From positions 1 to 58,385 of IMG/VR virus record IMGVR_UViG_3300030294_000039: a stretch of 58,385 nt of DNA; one strand, written 5' to 3'. The notes beneath the pieces were generated by a model. That model was not told the DNA's origin and ran no database searches. It was given only the letters and a program-made list of their open reading frames with translations. Below, one piece after another: positions 31,915 to 41,172 of the stretch. The translations under genes and the position numbers were made by a program. The DNA comes from a virus. Every line of letters starts with the position of its first letter. The first letter of the stretch is position 1.

Positions 31915-32277
31915 ATGAAAAGAACGAAAATTATAGATGGCGCATTTTTTAGCTACCAACCAACTGGAAACACAGCACCTTGGGGTGAAGGATATGAATT
32001 TCATGATGATGAATCAGAAATTTTAAATTATCCAGGTTTTGAAATAACAGGTATGAGAACTATTACAGATCATTTTATTACAGGAACTACTACATTAGTT
32101 GATAATGATGTTTATGTTGATTACAAATATTTGTCTGGTGTTACTGTTGTAACAGGTACTGTTAGTATTTATGAATACCCTACAACAACTACAACAACTA
32201 CAACTGTTGTGCCAACAACTACAACAACTACAACTGTTGCGCCAACAACTACAACTACTACGACTGTTGCACCATAA
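31915..32277 (+). CDS. Virion-like protein with poly-Thr/VAP repeats
   Basis: 120 residues. The first 90 form strands (IIDGAFFSYQPTG, YPGFEITGMRTITDHFITG). The C-terminus is three runs of about seven Thr separated by VVP or VAP. Such Thr-rich linkers are frequent in structural proteins of large Bacteroidota phages, where they may be glycosylated or act as spacers. Similar Thr runs occur in the 34503 protein. Confidence 0.65.
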   Translation: MKRTKIIDGAFFSYQPTGNTAPWGEGYEFHDDESEILNYPGFEITGMRTITDHFITGTTTLVDNDVYVDYKYLSGVTVVTGTVSIYEYPTTTTTTTTVVPTTTTTTTVAPTTTTTTTVAP

Positions 32278-32316
32278 ATTAGTTAAATAGGTTTTTGATA
32301 TAATGTAACTAAAAAT

Positions 32317-32331
32317 ATTAATATATAAAAG
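32317..32331 (+). promoter_or_regulatory. Possible phage promoter element (TATATATAA class)
   Basis: ATTAATATATAAAAG lies 9 bases before the 32340 start, between two virion-like or membrane genes. Weak. Confidence 0.22.
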
Positions 32332-32339
32332 AAAACGTT

Positions 32340-32579
32340 ATGTTAGAAAAAATCAAATTATTTTTTAAAAAAGTTGGAGAGGTATCTGTATCTTTGTTTA
32401 ATAAGTTTATAATATGGTTTAAGACAAATTGGTTTATGATTGTTAATTATATCATAATAGTGGTATCTTATTCTATTATTTATGGTAATGATGCTGCTAT
32501 TTTTGCTGAAACTTTATTAGGACTTTGGATATTTGTTTCAATTGCTTATGGAGGATATAAAATATTCATTAAGAAATAA
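32340..32579 (+). CDS. Small two-helix membrane protein, 79 aa
   Basis: A basic N-terminal amphipathic helix is followed by two membrane segments (FMIVNYIIIVVSYSIIYG and LLGLWIFVSIAYGGYKIF) and a basic tail. Size and topology would suit a holin or other phage membrane protein, but no lysis gene is adjacent. Terminator follows. Confidence 0.6.
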   Translation: MLEKIKLFFKKVGEVSVSLFNKFIIWFKTNWFMIVNYIIIVVSYSIIYGNDAAIFAETLLGLWIFVSIAYGGYKIFIKK

Positions 32580-32616
32580 AAAAAAGCCACTGAATTTTAT
32601 TCAGTGGCTTTTTTAT
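32579..32616. terminator. Bidirectional terminator
   Basis: The stem AAAAAGCCACTGAAT / ATTCAGTGGCTTTTT lies between the convergent 32340 and gp32 genes. Confidence 0.88.
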
Positions 32617-32634
32617 AATTAATATAACTATATT

Positions 32635-33606
32635 TTATTCTTCACTATCAATATCAAAGAAATTATTAGCATCATCATCATCTCCTCCAAAAGTATCTTC
32701 GTTGTTTTTAACATTTTTTGATTCTTTTGTTGAAACATTGTCATTAGATGAGCTTTCTGCTTCTTTTTTAGCAAAAGATGTTTCATTACCAGAAATAATG
32801 TCAAGTATTTGAGATACTTTATATTTATCTTCAGCTAACCATTCTTTTGGTTGATGATCTTCAAGATCTACTGTACGTTCTTTCAAAAACGACATAACTT
32901 TTTCTTTAACTTTAGGATTTGTGATTTTATTCTTTCCTGTTTTTTCGTCAATTTCAACTGGAACCTTAGCTAATCCCTTTGGTGTCATAATTTTGATAGG
33001 AGATACTTCTAAGAAAGTACTTGAGTCATAATTAGGATATTCACCAAGTTGCTTCATAACCAATTTAAAATCCCTTCCGTTTGCGAGATCGAAAACATTG
33101 CATGGATCACCAGAAATACCATCTTTTTGATCTTTGATTTTTTCTTTGATTTTGTAACCATAAGGATAGATTAAAATCTTACCTTCTGCATCACGATTTT
33201 GTTCATCTTCAACAACTAAAATATAAGAATAATATTTAGTACTTCTACTAATTAATTCTGCTTTTTCAACTTCAGATGCGTTTTTTGAGTTCTTCAATTT
33301 CCAATACATTGTACAGATATCACATTTGTCTGTGAAATTTTTCATACAATCATAGTAACCTTGAAGTTCTGGATGATTTTTAAAATCAACATAGTGTTGA
33401 TGTTTTTCGATTGCAGATAATGATACTTTACCATCTTTTGTAAGATTAGGTAAAAACCTAATGGTTGCAACATAACCTTTCTTTTTGTCAGTAATTTTTG
33501 GACGATAAATACCATCTAAACTACCACCTTTTTTTTCTAGAAAATCTAGTGTTTCGCTTTGTGCGTCAATTGAGTCGAATAAATCGACATTTTCAAATTC
33601 TTTCAT
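32635..33606 (-). CDS. 32: Single-stranded DNA-binding protein, T4 gp32-like
   Basis: 323 residues. It has the gp32 layout: a basic N-terminus, a zinc site of His, Cys, and C-x2-C (H near residue 70-77, YYDC, KCDIC around 85-97), the core strands ending NYDSSTFLE, and a Ser-rich linker leading to a very acidic tail (GGDDDDANNFFDIDSEE). gp32 coats ssDNA during replication and recombination and contacts partners through the acidic tail. This is the best marker that the window is from a T4-superfamily-type phage. Confidence 0.85.
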   Translation of the reverse strand: MKEFENVDLFDSIDAQSETLDFLEKKGGSLDGIYRPKITDKKKGYVATIRFLPNLTKDGKVSLSAIEKHQHYVDFKNHPELQGYYDCMKNFTDKCDICTMYWKLKNSKNASEVEKAELISRSTKYYSYILVVEDEQNRDAEGKILIYPYGYKIKEKIKDQKDGISGDPCNVFDLANGRDFKLVMKQLGEYPNYDSSTFLEVSPIKIMTPKGLAKVPVEIDEKTGKNKITNPKVKEKVMSFLKERTVDLEDHQPKEWLAEDKYKVSQILDIISGNETSFAKKEAESSSNDNVSTKESKNVKNNEDTFGGDDDDANNFFDIDSEE

Positions 33607-33710
33607 GCCTTTAATTTTTTTTTTTATAGCCTTTTAGCTTTAAATATTCCAAACCTATTAAAGTTTGAAACATTTATAATTTATATATGAGAATATATAA
33701 AAAGTTTGAT

Positions 33711-34055
33711 TTAATTTTTAAAAATATATTTAATCCAAGAAAAACATTTCCTATTTTTTAAATAATTTGAATTTTTACTATTTGAATAAGCTTCTCTTTC
33801 AAATGATATATTTCTGTATGCATCTTTATAAAAAAACATCTTTATGAACCATTCAATTAAATAGAACAAATAAAATATTATTATTAACATTTCTATTTGT
33901 TGTCTCCAATGAATTTTTTCATGATCAATTGTGTCTTTATCTTCAATGTTTTTAACAAAAATACCAAATGGACATAGTGTTATTCCAACAACGTTATTTC
34001 CTATTAAATGTATTAAAAATTTTGTAAATAGTTTAATTTTTGGTTCAAAAATCAT
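33711..34055 (-). CDS. Membrane-associated metalloprotease-like protein
   Basis: 114 residues with DHEKIHWRQQIE (an H-E-x-x-H motif), a membrane segment right after it (MLIIIFYLFYLIEWFI), and ISFEREAYSN, which supplies a second conserved Glu. The order HExxH, membrane helix, FEREAY recurs in small Bacteroidota proteins, from memory. Zinc-dependent activity is plausible but untested. Confidence 0.55.
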   Translation of the reverse strand: MIFEPKIKLFTKFLIHLIGNNVVGITLCPFGIFVKNIEDKDTIDHEKIHWRQQIEMLIIIFYLFYLIEWFIKMFFYKDAYRNISFEREAYSNSKNSNYLKNRKCFSWIKYIFKN

Positions 34056-34064
34056 AATTATTGA

Positions 34065-34427
34065 TTAAATTAAAAAAATGTTTATACTCATCTCTTTATC
34101 TTTATTATAAATATCATCATAATTATATCCAAGAGATTCAAGTTTTATTGATAACATATTTTTTAAATTGTATAAATTAAATATCCAAAAGTTTGAATAA
34201 AACGAATCATATTCATCATAATTAAATATGTCAACATTCTCAATTTCTTTTAGTGTTTGTTCTAAAAAGTCAACACAGAATTCATCATATGAATATTGAT
34301 ATTTTATTTCATTATCATACAATTCTTTGTTAATTAAGCATATGGTGTTTTTATATGACTTGTAATCCTCAACAAATGAATTAACTAATGCTTCTTTTAT
34401 TACCTTTTTTCTTTCATAAATTCTCAT
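34065..34427 (-). CDS. Hypothetical helical protein, about 120 aa
   Basis: The start at 34427 (MRIYERKKVIKEALV) is chosen over an ATG 22 codons upstream that would overlap the divergent promoter region. Helical and acidic (FLEQTLKEIENVDIFNYDEYD). Its stop is 9 bases from the 33711 metalloprotease-like gene's start. Function unknown. Confidence 0.55.
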   Translation of the reverse strand: MRIYERKKVIKEALVNSFVEDYKSYKNTICLINKELYDNEIKYQYSYDEFCVDFLEQTLKEIENVDIFNYDEYDSFYSNFWIFNLYNLKNMLSIKLESLGYNYDDIYNKDKEMSINIFLI

Positions 34428-34465
34428 ATTTTTATATATTATTATTTTTATTTGTAAGTTGGTAA

Positions 34466-34480
34466 TTTTTATATATAATA
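34466..34480 (+). promoter_or_regulatory. Possible phage promoter element (TATATATAA class)
   Basis: TTTTTATATATAATA lies 22 bases before the large virion-like gene. The same string occurs before the 54558 tag-A array. T4 late promoters (TATAAATA) are a loose analogy. Confidence 0.38.
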
Positions 34481-34502
34481 ATGAAAAAAGCATCTAAATT
34501 AA

Positions 34503-36887
34503 ATGAACGTAACTCAAGGAGTTTTTAAAAATACTAGTATCTATGGAATGACATTTATAGATAAATACTCAGGAATAAAATCAATTATAACAAGTGAAGG
34601 CTATATGTCTAAATTTTTAGATAAGGCAAATACTAATACATCTCAAACATCTACTATTTTATCAGATGATAATACTTATTATAACATAGTTGAAGATTGC
34701 ACTTTAAATAATTGTAATATTGAGACTGGTAGATTTATTAATTGTATTATAACTGGAAATAATGATATGTCAAATTATATAAAAAACGGATATTTTAGTG
34801 GCTGTACATTTTATAATTATGTTATTGATGACGGTAAATTTGTTGGCTGTTCAATGGATGATACTAATATTTTCAATAATGGTTTTTGGGATAATGAAAA
34901 TTCTGATTTTTCATGGACAAAACCATGGACAAGTGGAGTATGGAATAGTGGTAAATTTGATAATCCTTATGGCTGGTATGGTGGAACATTTAATGGTGGA
35001 ACATTTGAGAATAGTTATTGGTCAGGAGGTACTGCCAACGGAGGTACATTTATTGGTATAAAATGGCATGATGGACTAGTACGTTATGCTGATTTTATTG
35101 ATGAATGTATATTCGAAAATGGTGTGTTTAATAATGGAACATTTACAGATAGTTCATTTAATGGAGGTTATTTTAATGGAGGTACAATGAAGAATTCAAA
35201 TATTTATGGTAGTTCAGTGAAGTCTGTTATAAATGGAGGAATAATTTTTAATTGTAATATTGATGGAGATGTTGATATTAATGGTGGATATTTTGAAAAT
35301 GATTCAAATTTATATTCAATATATAATGCAAATGTATACAATTCAAATATGTCAAATTTAAATGTCATAGGTGGTAATTTTTATAATGGAAATTATAAAA
35401 ATATAATTTTTTATGGAGGTGATATATTTAACGGTTTCTATTATAATATAAATTCATCAGTATTAAAAATGCTAAGTGAAGATGGAAATTTTTTAATAAT
35501 GGAAGATGGTAGTAATGCATTATTTGAAGAAAGTGCAAATGAATTATTATTTGGATTAACTATTCATAATGGAACATTTAGAAATAGTATATTTGAAGAT
35601 ACAAATATAAAAAATGGAAATTTTACTAATTGTTATTCAAAAAATAGTCTTTTTGAATATAGTGTATATACTGATGGAAATATGCTTGATTGTGTTTGGA
35701 GAGATGGATATTGGAATGATGGAGCATTTATTACTACTATGATAAATTCAGGATCATCAAATTCATTAGCAATAAATGTAAATGCAACAACAACATCAAC
35801 TACTACAATTTATTCTAGTCCAACCACCACTACAACTACTACTTACTCTGGTTTAACTACTACAACCACCACTACAATGTTAGGTACATTTATAATAAAT
35901 AGTATTAATTATAGTGAATTGTTTGATAATTCTGTCGATATTAAATTTAGTGGAGTACCATCAGGATCAACAACTATCATAATTTATTGCTCATCAGATG
36001 GAATAAATTACGATTTTAGTTCAGCAGGTAATGTAGTTTCTCCTAGAAAATTTAGTTTAAATGGCAAGCCAAATACTACATTAACATTTAAATTGACAGC
36101 ATTAGGAGGTATTAGTCCAGTAGATTCAAATATTTACTTATTTAATAATGTAAATACAACTACAACTACTACATCTTCATATAATCCTATATCTTCTGTA
36201 GATTTAACTGAAAAATCTATGTATTCATTATATATGTTTATTTATGGTGGAGTTCCTCCATATACATATACATTTTCAGCATATCCTGAAACTTGTGGAT
36301 CATTGTCAATAAGTCCTGGTACAACAAACATAAATAGTAACACACTATCATATACAGCTGGAAATTATATCGGCGCGATATATCATGTTGTTGCATCTGT
36401 TCATGACTCAGTAAACACATTACATAATGTATATTCTAATGAGTTGATAGTAACTATGACATGTTTAGTTCCTAATACATTAATTACAATGTTTGATAAT
36501 TCAACTAAGTTATTAAGTGATATTAATATTGGAGATAAGTTGTTATCAATTTCTAATGATGCATATGTTGAATCCAATGTTACTAGTAAGTCAACACATC
36601 TTGTTTTTAGTATAGTTAACATTAATCAAGGTTTATTAGAATCATCAGAAGGACATGTACATTTAATTAAAATTGAAGATTCAATAATTGAAATAGATGC
36701 AATAAATCTTAAAGTTGGTGACATTTTAATAAATAAAGATAAGCAAGAAGTTCCAATAACAAGCATATCGATAGTAAATATGGAGCAATTAGTTATAAAT
36801 ATATCGACTGATTTAGGTACATATATAGCGAACAATATACTAACACATAATAAATCTATTTGTCGTGAGCAAATTCAATTGATTTAA
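34503..36887 (+). CDS. Repeat-rich virion protein with C-terminal Hint (intein-like) domain
   Basis: 794 residues. About residues 60-420 are pentapeptide-like repeats (GGTFNGGTFENSYW, NGVFNNGTF, GGYFNGG), predicted to form a beta helix. Thr-rich linkers and two Ig-like segments follow (about 425-650). Residues 654-783 form a Hint domain: first residue Cys654 in MTCLVPNTLITM, NIGDKLLSI, a block B-like EGHVHLI, and a terminal ILTHN. The next residue is Lys784, not Cys/Ser/Thr, so cleavage is more likely than splicing. An 11-residue tail ends the protein. Probably a fibre or surface structural protein. Confidence 0.72.
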   Translation: MNVTQGVFKNTSIYGMTFIDKYSGIKSIITSEGYMSKFLDKANTNTSQTSTILSDDNTYYNIVEDCTLNNCNIETGRFINCIITGNNDMSNYIKNGYFSGCTFYNYVIDDGKFVGCSMDDTNIFNNGFWDNENSDFSWTKPWTSGVWNSGKFDNPYGWYGGTFNGGTFENSYWSGGTANGGTFIGIKWHDGLVRYADFIDECIFENGVFNNGTFTDSSFNGGYFNGGTMKNSNIYGSSVKSVINGGIIFNCNIDGDVDINGGYFENDSNLYSIYNANVYNSNMSNLNVIGGNFYNGNYKNIIFYGGDIFNGFYYNINSSVLKMLSEDGNFLIMEDGSNALFEESANELLFGLTIHNGTFRNSIFEDTNIKNGNFTNCYSKNSLFEYSVYTDGNMLDCVWRDGYWNDGAFITTMINSGSSNSLAINVNATTTSTTTIYSSPTTTTTTTYSGLTTTTTTTMLGTFIINSINYSELFDNSVDIKFSGVPSGSTTIIIYCSSDGINYDFSSAGNVVSPRKFSLNGKPNTTLTFKLTALGGISPVDSNIYLFNNVNTTTTTTSSYNPISSVDLTEKSMYSLYMFIYGGVPPYTYTFSAYPETCGSLSISPGTTNINSNTLSYTAGNYIGAIYHVVASVHDSVNTLHNVYSNELIVTMTCLVPNTLITMFDNSTKLLSDINIGDKLLSISNDAYVESNVTSKSTHLVFSIVNINQGLLESSEGHVHLIKIEDSIIEIDAINLKVGDILINKDKQEVPITSISIVNMEQLVINISTDLGTYIANNILTHNKSICREQIQLI

Positions 36888-36922
36888 TAATACATTAAAT
36901 TATAAAATAAAATAAAATAAAT

Positions 36923-37294
36923 ATGCCAATAACATCTTCTGTAATTATAGATAGATATCCAAATGGAGATATTGCATCAGGACAGTTAGTTGATTTTTTT
37001 ATAACTAGCGGTTACACATCATATTCCACATATAAATGGTATTTAATATCAGGTAGTACAAGTACTTTAATTAGTACTCAAAGCGGTTGTACTGTATTAT
37101 TTAGTGATATCGGAAATTTTTCAGTGAATTTAGAATTATCTAATTATCCAGAATCTTGGACTGGAGGACATTTCTATGGTGGAGATTTTGAAGGATTTTT
37201 TGGAGGAGGCACATTTAATTATGGTAAATTAAATGGCTATGATATTAATAAAATAAACACTAACAATAAAATATTTATTGAAAAAATAATTTAA
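36923..37294 (+). CDS. Ig-like/GGxF-repeat virion protein, 123 aa
   Basis: Residues 1-85 resemble a PKD or Ig-like domain (SGQLVDFFITSGYTSYSTYK, FSDIGNFSVNLEL). The C-terminal part has GGHFYGGDFEGFFGGGTFN, the same GGxF repeat type as the preceding 794-residue protein. It likely belongs to the same appendage. Confidence 0.6.
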   Translation: MPITSSVIIDRYPNGDIASGQLVDFFITSGYTSYSTYKWYLISGSTSTLISTQSGCTVLFSDIGNFSVNLELSNYPESWTGGHFYGGDFEGFFGGGTFNYGKLNGYDINKINTNNKIFIEKII

Positions 37295-37339
37295 ATTAAA
37301 CTTATAATTTTTTTAATAATAAAAATAAATAAAAATTAA

Positions 37340-38146
37340 ATGGAAAAAAATTTAGAATTTATAAAAAAATACTATCCTTTATTGTTTTTTGTTATGATTG
37401 TATTGTTGTCAGTGGTTCTTTTTCAAACTTGTTCGAATCTAAGTAAAGAAAAAGCAAATAATGAATTTCAATCTAAATTATATACACAAAATATTAGAGC
37501 AATGACTGATAGCGTATCAAAAGAATATAATAAAAAATTAGATGCTTATGAGTTTACAAAAGATAACTTAGTTTTAAATAAATTATCAGATTTGGAACAA
37601 TATAACAAATCGTTGTCAGACCAATTAAAAAATGTAAAAGGAGATGTATTATCTGCTATACAATCAAATGTTGAAGGAAATCTTGGAGGTATACAAGGTT
37701 CAAACAATTTAGCAGTTTTAGATAGTGCATCAAATCATTATGGGTTAAAGTTTTCAACTAATTATGTTGATAGTGGATTTAGACAAAAAATTGTTGGAAC
37801 AAGTAAATTTTATGCTATTCCAAATGAAAGTACAAAGAAATGGAATATTAAGCCTGACGTTACTGTTCTTGATACAAATTTGACTAGTATTAGCGTAACT
37901 TATGGATTTAAAGACTTGAAAAATAAATATCAAGTATTTGCAATATCTAAATCACCAAAAGTTCAAGTGACAGATTTAACTGGCGGATATTTTATTGATA
38001 AGCAAATTGTACCACCTGCAAAACCAAAAAAATGGGGAATTGGACCTTATGGAGGATTTGGATTAAACACAGCACCTAATTTAGGTAATCCACAATTTGG
38101 TTGGAGTATAGGATTTGGCTTACATTATAATATTTTACAGTGGTAA
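37340..38146 (+). CDS. Membrane-anchored coiled-coil protein (spanin-like possibility)
   Basis: 268 residues: one membrane helix (about 12-30), a coiled-coil region (about 35-105), a beta-rich domain, and a C-terminus GPYGGFGLN ... FGWSIGFGLHYNILQW that resembles an outer-membrane beta-strand ending. An inner-membrane anchor, periplasmic coiled coil and outer-membrane-like end would suit a spanin, but this is inference. Related sequences occur in Bacteroidota phages (from memory). Confidence 0.55.
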   Translation: MEKNLEFIKKYYPLLFFVMIVLLSVVLFQTCSNLSKEKANNEFQSKLYTQNIRAMTDSVSKEYNKKLDAYEFTKDNLVLNKLSDLEQYNKSLSDQLKNVKGDVLSAIQSNVEGNLGGIQGSNNLAVLDSASNHYGLKFSTNYVDSGFRQKIVGTSKFYAIPNESTKKWNIKPDVTVLDTNLTSISVTYGFKDLKNKYQVFAISKSPKVQVTDLTGGYFIDKQIVPPAKPKKWGIGPYGGFGLNTAPNLGNPQFGWSIGFGLHYNILQW

Positions 38147-38147
38147 T

Positions 38148-38378
38148 ATGAAAATAGATTTTAATATAAACGAAAAAAATTCTATAACAATAACAGTTAT
38201 AGAATTATCAAACAACAGAAAACGCATTTCAGTGCCATTGGATACTTTAAGTCGTAAAAAAACAAAAATGGCTATAGATATATTAAGAAATATTGATAAT
38301 AATTGGCTAAATAAACAAATTTATATTAAAAAACGTGAAAATCGTAAAAATAAATTAACTGAAATATGGAAAATATGA
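38148..38378 (+). CDS. Small protein with tag-B-like C-terminus, 76 aa
   Basis: The start at 38148 (MKIDFNINEKNS) follows the previous stop by one base and is preferred to an internal upstream ATG. ITITVIELSNNRKRISVPLD is a strand pair. It ends KKRENRKNKLTEIWKI, a weak tag-B match. The following gene overlaps its end. Confidence 0.6.
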   Translation: MKIDFNINEKNSITITVIELSNNRKRISVPLDTLSRKKTKMAIDILRNIDNNWLNKQIYIKKRENRKNKLTEIWKI

Positions 38379-38527
38379 TACCAAATAAAAATGGAAGAAT
38401 TTATCCTAAAGAATTATTTGAAAAATACTTAGATGAATATAATAGAACTATATTTAAGCAATTAATAAAATCAGAAAGAAAAACTAAATTAAAAAAAATA
38501 GAAAATGTACAATTCAGAAATGACTGA
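38366..38527 (+). CDS. Small protein with tag-B-like C-terminus, 53 aa
   Basis: A 53-residue frame (MENMIPNKNGRIYPKELFEK...) overlapping the 38148 gene by 13 bases and the 38505 gene by 23. It contains SERKTKLKKIENV, a tag-B match, near its end. The tight overlaps suggest a coupled group of three. Confidence 0.58.
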   Translation: MENMIPNKNGRIYPKELFEKYLDEYNRTIFKQLIKSERKTKLKKIENVQFRND

Positions 38528-38804
38528 ATGGGATAATATAAAAGAATTCGTTAATTTACATATTAAATTTACTAGAAGAGATTTATATGTTTATGGATTT
38601 TCTAGAACAGGAGAGCAATATATTTTACTTTTGAAGCATGTTGGATTTGTAAATAAAGTAGATATTGCTAAATATGAGAGATTGTGTAAAATTCCTGATA
38701 CATTATCATCAACTAAAATATCTAATTTGGTAAAAAACAAATATAATTGTGTAAAATATATTAGAAAAATTAAATTAATAAATATTAAAACTCTTTACGA
38801 TTAA
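38505..38804 (+). CDS. Small protein with tag-B-like C-terminus, 99 aa
   Basis: A 99-residue protein with a possible helix-turn-helix (FTRRDLYVYGFSRTGEQYI) and CVKYIRKIKLINIKTLYD at the C-terminus, a tag-B match. Translation may start at the ATG five codons later. Terminator follows. A DNA-binding role is only suggested. Confidence 0.6.
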   Translation: MYNSEMTEWDNIKEFVNLHIKFTRRDLYVYGFSRTGEQYILLLKHVGFVNKVDIAKYERLCKIPDTLSSTKISNLVKNKYNCVKYIRKIKLINIKTLYD

Positions 38805-38818
38805 GTAAAGAGTTTTTT
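38788..38818. terminator. Bidirectional terminator
   Basis: The stem AAACTCTTTAC / GTAAAGAGTTT plus eight Ts lies between the convergent 38505 and 38819 genes. Confidence 0.85.
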
Positions 38819-40111
38819 TTATATGACATTCATTATAATTGTGTTGCTAACATAAATACCACTCATTACACATAAAACTTCAGCATCGTTTGGTATTGAA
38901 TAAGGTGAAGATGTATATAAATTATTATTTGTACCTACTAAAAATCCATTAACATACCATTGAAATGACGGATTTACATAGCAAGACGAAAATGCATAAA
39001 AATTAGCACTATCATAATTATGAATAGTAGTAAAATCAGTATTAATTTCAAATAATGGTGGAGTGACTTCTACAGTGATATTATTACTTGTATAATTAAT
39101 ATTAAAATCATTATCTCTAACAACACAATAAACAACATCATCTGTGTTGAAGTTATTGTATGAAAAAATTTTATTATTTGTTCCTACAGAAAGTGAAATT
39201 CCATTTCTAATTATAAACCATTGATAATTAATATTTTGAGAATATCCTAAATTTGTTGATGTAAAAATTATAGAATTATTCGAGCAAATAGGTACTTTAT
39301 TATTAACAAAATTAATTGGAATATTAGAAGATATAGTTATATTATTATTACCTGAAATTAGTGATATATTTTGAGTTTTTTTCTCATCTGAATTTATATG
39401 TACTGTAACATTATTTATAATATAGCCATCTTTATAGCTCTTTATTATATTATCACCTTTCACTGAATTTAAAATATAATATCCATTTGAATCTGTTGTG
39501 TGTATTCGTTTTGATCCTGATAATGTTACCATTACACCTGGTGTTGGAATTCCATTTATACTAACAATACCACTTATTGTTGAGAATCCAACATTTAGAA
39601 TGTTGCAATTATAGAATACAACTCCATCAGATACTGATTTATATAAATAGCCTCCTCTGCATGATATTTTACTAATTTGTTGATATTTTAATGAATATCC
39701 AGATGGTATGTCATTATAATGTCTATTTATTACAATTTCATTTTTTGATTGATTTACATATAATATTTTATATCCTAAATAATATCTATTGCTACCCTCA
39801 TCAGGAACAGACGGATTTTCAAGATTGAAAATGTTTGACATTGATTTAGTTGATGCATATGTAATATATGCAGTATCTCCTACAACGAAATTACTTTGAA
39901 CTTCAGTGTAAATTTTTATATAACCGTTCCAATTTGAATAAATTTCTAATATATTAACAGCATTCTTGATATTAATATAGTCATTAGTTTTTTGTGCTAC
40001 TTGAGATTTTATTAAATTTATGTTACCATTCAATGATGACGATACATTTGATGATGTTACTCCAGATGTATTTACTGTTATTCTATTTGTTGATAATTTT
40101 ATTGTTGGCAC
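38819..40111 (-). CDS. Ig-like virion surface protein, 430 aa
   Basis: It starts at GTG (MPTIKLSTNRI). About residues 170-250 form a carboxypeptidase-regulatory-like domain (TISGIVSINGIPTPGVMVTL, DSNGYYILNSV). About 255-430 contain two Ig-like domains (INYQWFIIRNG, PSFQWYVNGF). Such domains decorate phage tails and capsids and bind carbohydrates weakly. A TATATATAA element lies just upstream on the same strand. Confidence 0.65.
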   Translation of the reverse strand: MPTIKLSTNRITVNTSGVTSSNVSSSLNGNINLIKSQVAQKTNDYINIKNAVNILEIYSNWNGYIKIYTEVQSNFVVGDTAYITYASTKSMSNIFNLENPSVPDEGSNRYYLGYKILYVNQSKNEIVINRHYNDIPSGYSLKYQQISKISCRGGYLYKSVSDGVVFYNCNILNVGFSTISGIVSINGIPTPGVMVTLSGSKRIHTTDSNGYYILNSVKGDNIIKSYKDGYIINNVTVHINSDEKKTQNISLISGNNNITISSNIPINFVNNKVPICSNNSIIFTSTNLGYSQNINYQWFIIRNGISLSVGTNNKIFSYNNFNTDDVVYCVVRDNDFNINYTSNNITVEVTPPLFEINTDFTTIHNYDSANFYAFSSCYVNPSFQWYVNGFLVGTNNNLYTSSPYSIPNDAEVLCVMSGIYVSNTIIMNVI

Positions 40112-40131
40112 GATACTAACTATTATTTTTC

Positions 40132-40145
40132 TTATATATAAAAAA
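40132..40145 (-). promoter_or_regulatory. Possible phage promoter element (TATATATAA class)
   Basis: On the reverse strand TTTTTTATATATAA, about 20 bases upstream of the 40111 GTG start of an Ig-like virion gene. Confidence 0.32.
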
Positions 40146-40236
40146 TATTAATTTCAATTAATAATAGTGTATATATTTGGTAATATATTTATAAGTAACT
40201 ATCTTTATATAATTAATCAATTAAAAATTAAATACT

Positions 40237-40692
40237 ATGTGGATAAAAATTAATGATGTACCTTTACATATGAGTTTAATCATAAACATTAGTAAAATTG
40301 AAAAAATAAATAGTGATAATATTAATCAATTCTTTGATAGATTTCGTACATTTGATTTATCAAATGTACGTCATAGAAATAGTATTGATATTGTTGAACG
40401 TGGGTTTAAATTAGAACGTGTATATAATCATTCTAAACAAAACAGTATAGGTGAGCTATGTCATTATGAAAAAGGTAATTTTCCTGGTGAAATTATTATA
40501 AAAGAATCAAATTTTAAAATGAATAGTGACAAATATTTATTTGAAGTTAATTATAAAAAAATGAATGATGATGAAATATATAAAATATCATCAGAAATAT
40601 ATGACACATTTGAAGATGCAGAAAAAACACAAGACTTTTTATTATCAAAAATGAACGATATTGAAATGTCAGTAAGTAATATTAAAATATAA
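40237..40692 (+). CDS. Hypothetical protein, tandem paralogue 1
   Basis: 151 residues. It shares MWIKIN, then NISKIE, K-F-K-[ML]-N..K and a final NDIEMSVSNIKI with the adjacent 40703 product, so the two form a tandem duplicate. Beta-rich core with helices. Function unknown. Neither tag A nor tag B is present. Confidence 0.65.
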   Translation: MWIKINDVPLHMSLIINISKIEKINSDNINQFFDRFRTFDLSNVRHRNSIDIVERGFKLERVYNHSKQNSIGELCHYEKGNFPGEIIIKESNFKMNSDKYLFEVNYKKMNDDEIYKISSEIYDTFEDAEKTQDFLLSKMNDIEMSVSNIKI

Positions 40693-40702
40693 TAATATAA
40701 AA

Positions 40703-41170
40703 ATGTGGATAAAAATTAATGGATTACCAATACAAGTCAGTTCAATTAAAAACATAAGTAAAATTGAACAAATATCAGAAGATATGATAATTAAATACTA
40801 TAATAAAAGTTCAAGAAACAGGTTTTATAGTTCAGATGATATTAGTGAAAGCAGTAAAATTCAATATGTTAATAAATATATTACGTCAAATAACAAATCA
40901 ACTGGAAACGTAATTAATTATTTAAAAAAAGAAGATGGTTCAGATGATTATGACCATATTATAAAATCCACATTTAAATTGAATTGTGACATATTTATAT
41001 TTTATATTTGTGCAGAAGAAATATCATATTCTGAAGGTAAATGTAATTTATTTAATAATAATATTTATTCAAAAATTTTTGATACAATTGAAGAAGCGCA
41101 AGTTGTTCACAATAACTTATTGACAAAATTAAATGAAATTGAAATGTCACTTGTCAATATTGAAATATAA
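40703..41170 (+). CDS. Hypothetical protein, tandem paralogue 2
   Basis: 155 residues, paralogous to the 40237 product at both ends (MWIKINGLPIQVSSIKNISK and NEIEMSLVNIEI). This pair also shows conserved termini around a more variable middle, as in the tag-A family, but with different sequences. Confidence 0.65.
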   Translation: MWIKINGLPIQVSSIKNISKIEQISEDMIIKYYNKSSRNRFYSSDDISESSKIQYVNKYITSNNKSTGNVINYLKKEDGSDDYDHIIKSTFKLNCDIFIFYICAEEISYSEGKCNLFNNNIYSKIFDTIEEAQVVHNNLLTKLNEIEMSLVNIEI

Positions 41171-41172
41171 AA

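Noticed and set aside
32180-32274. Repeats at the end of the 31915 gene as a CRISPR array
   Set aside because: The repeats are in-frame Thr codons with VVP/VAP interruptions. There are no unique spacers and no palindromic repeat.
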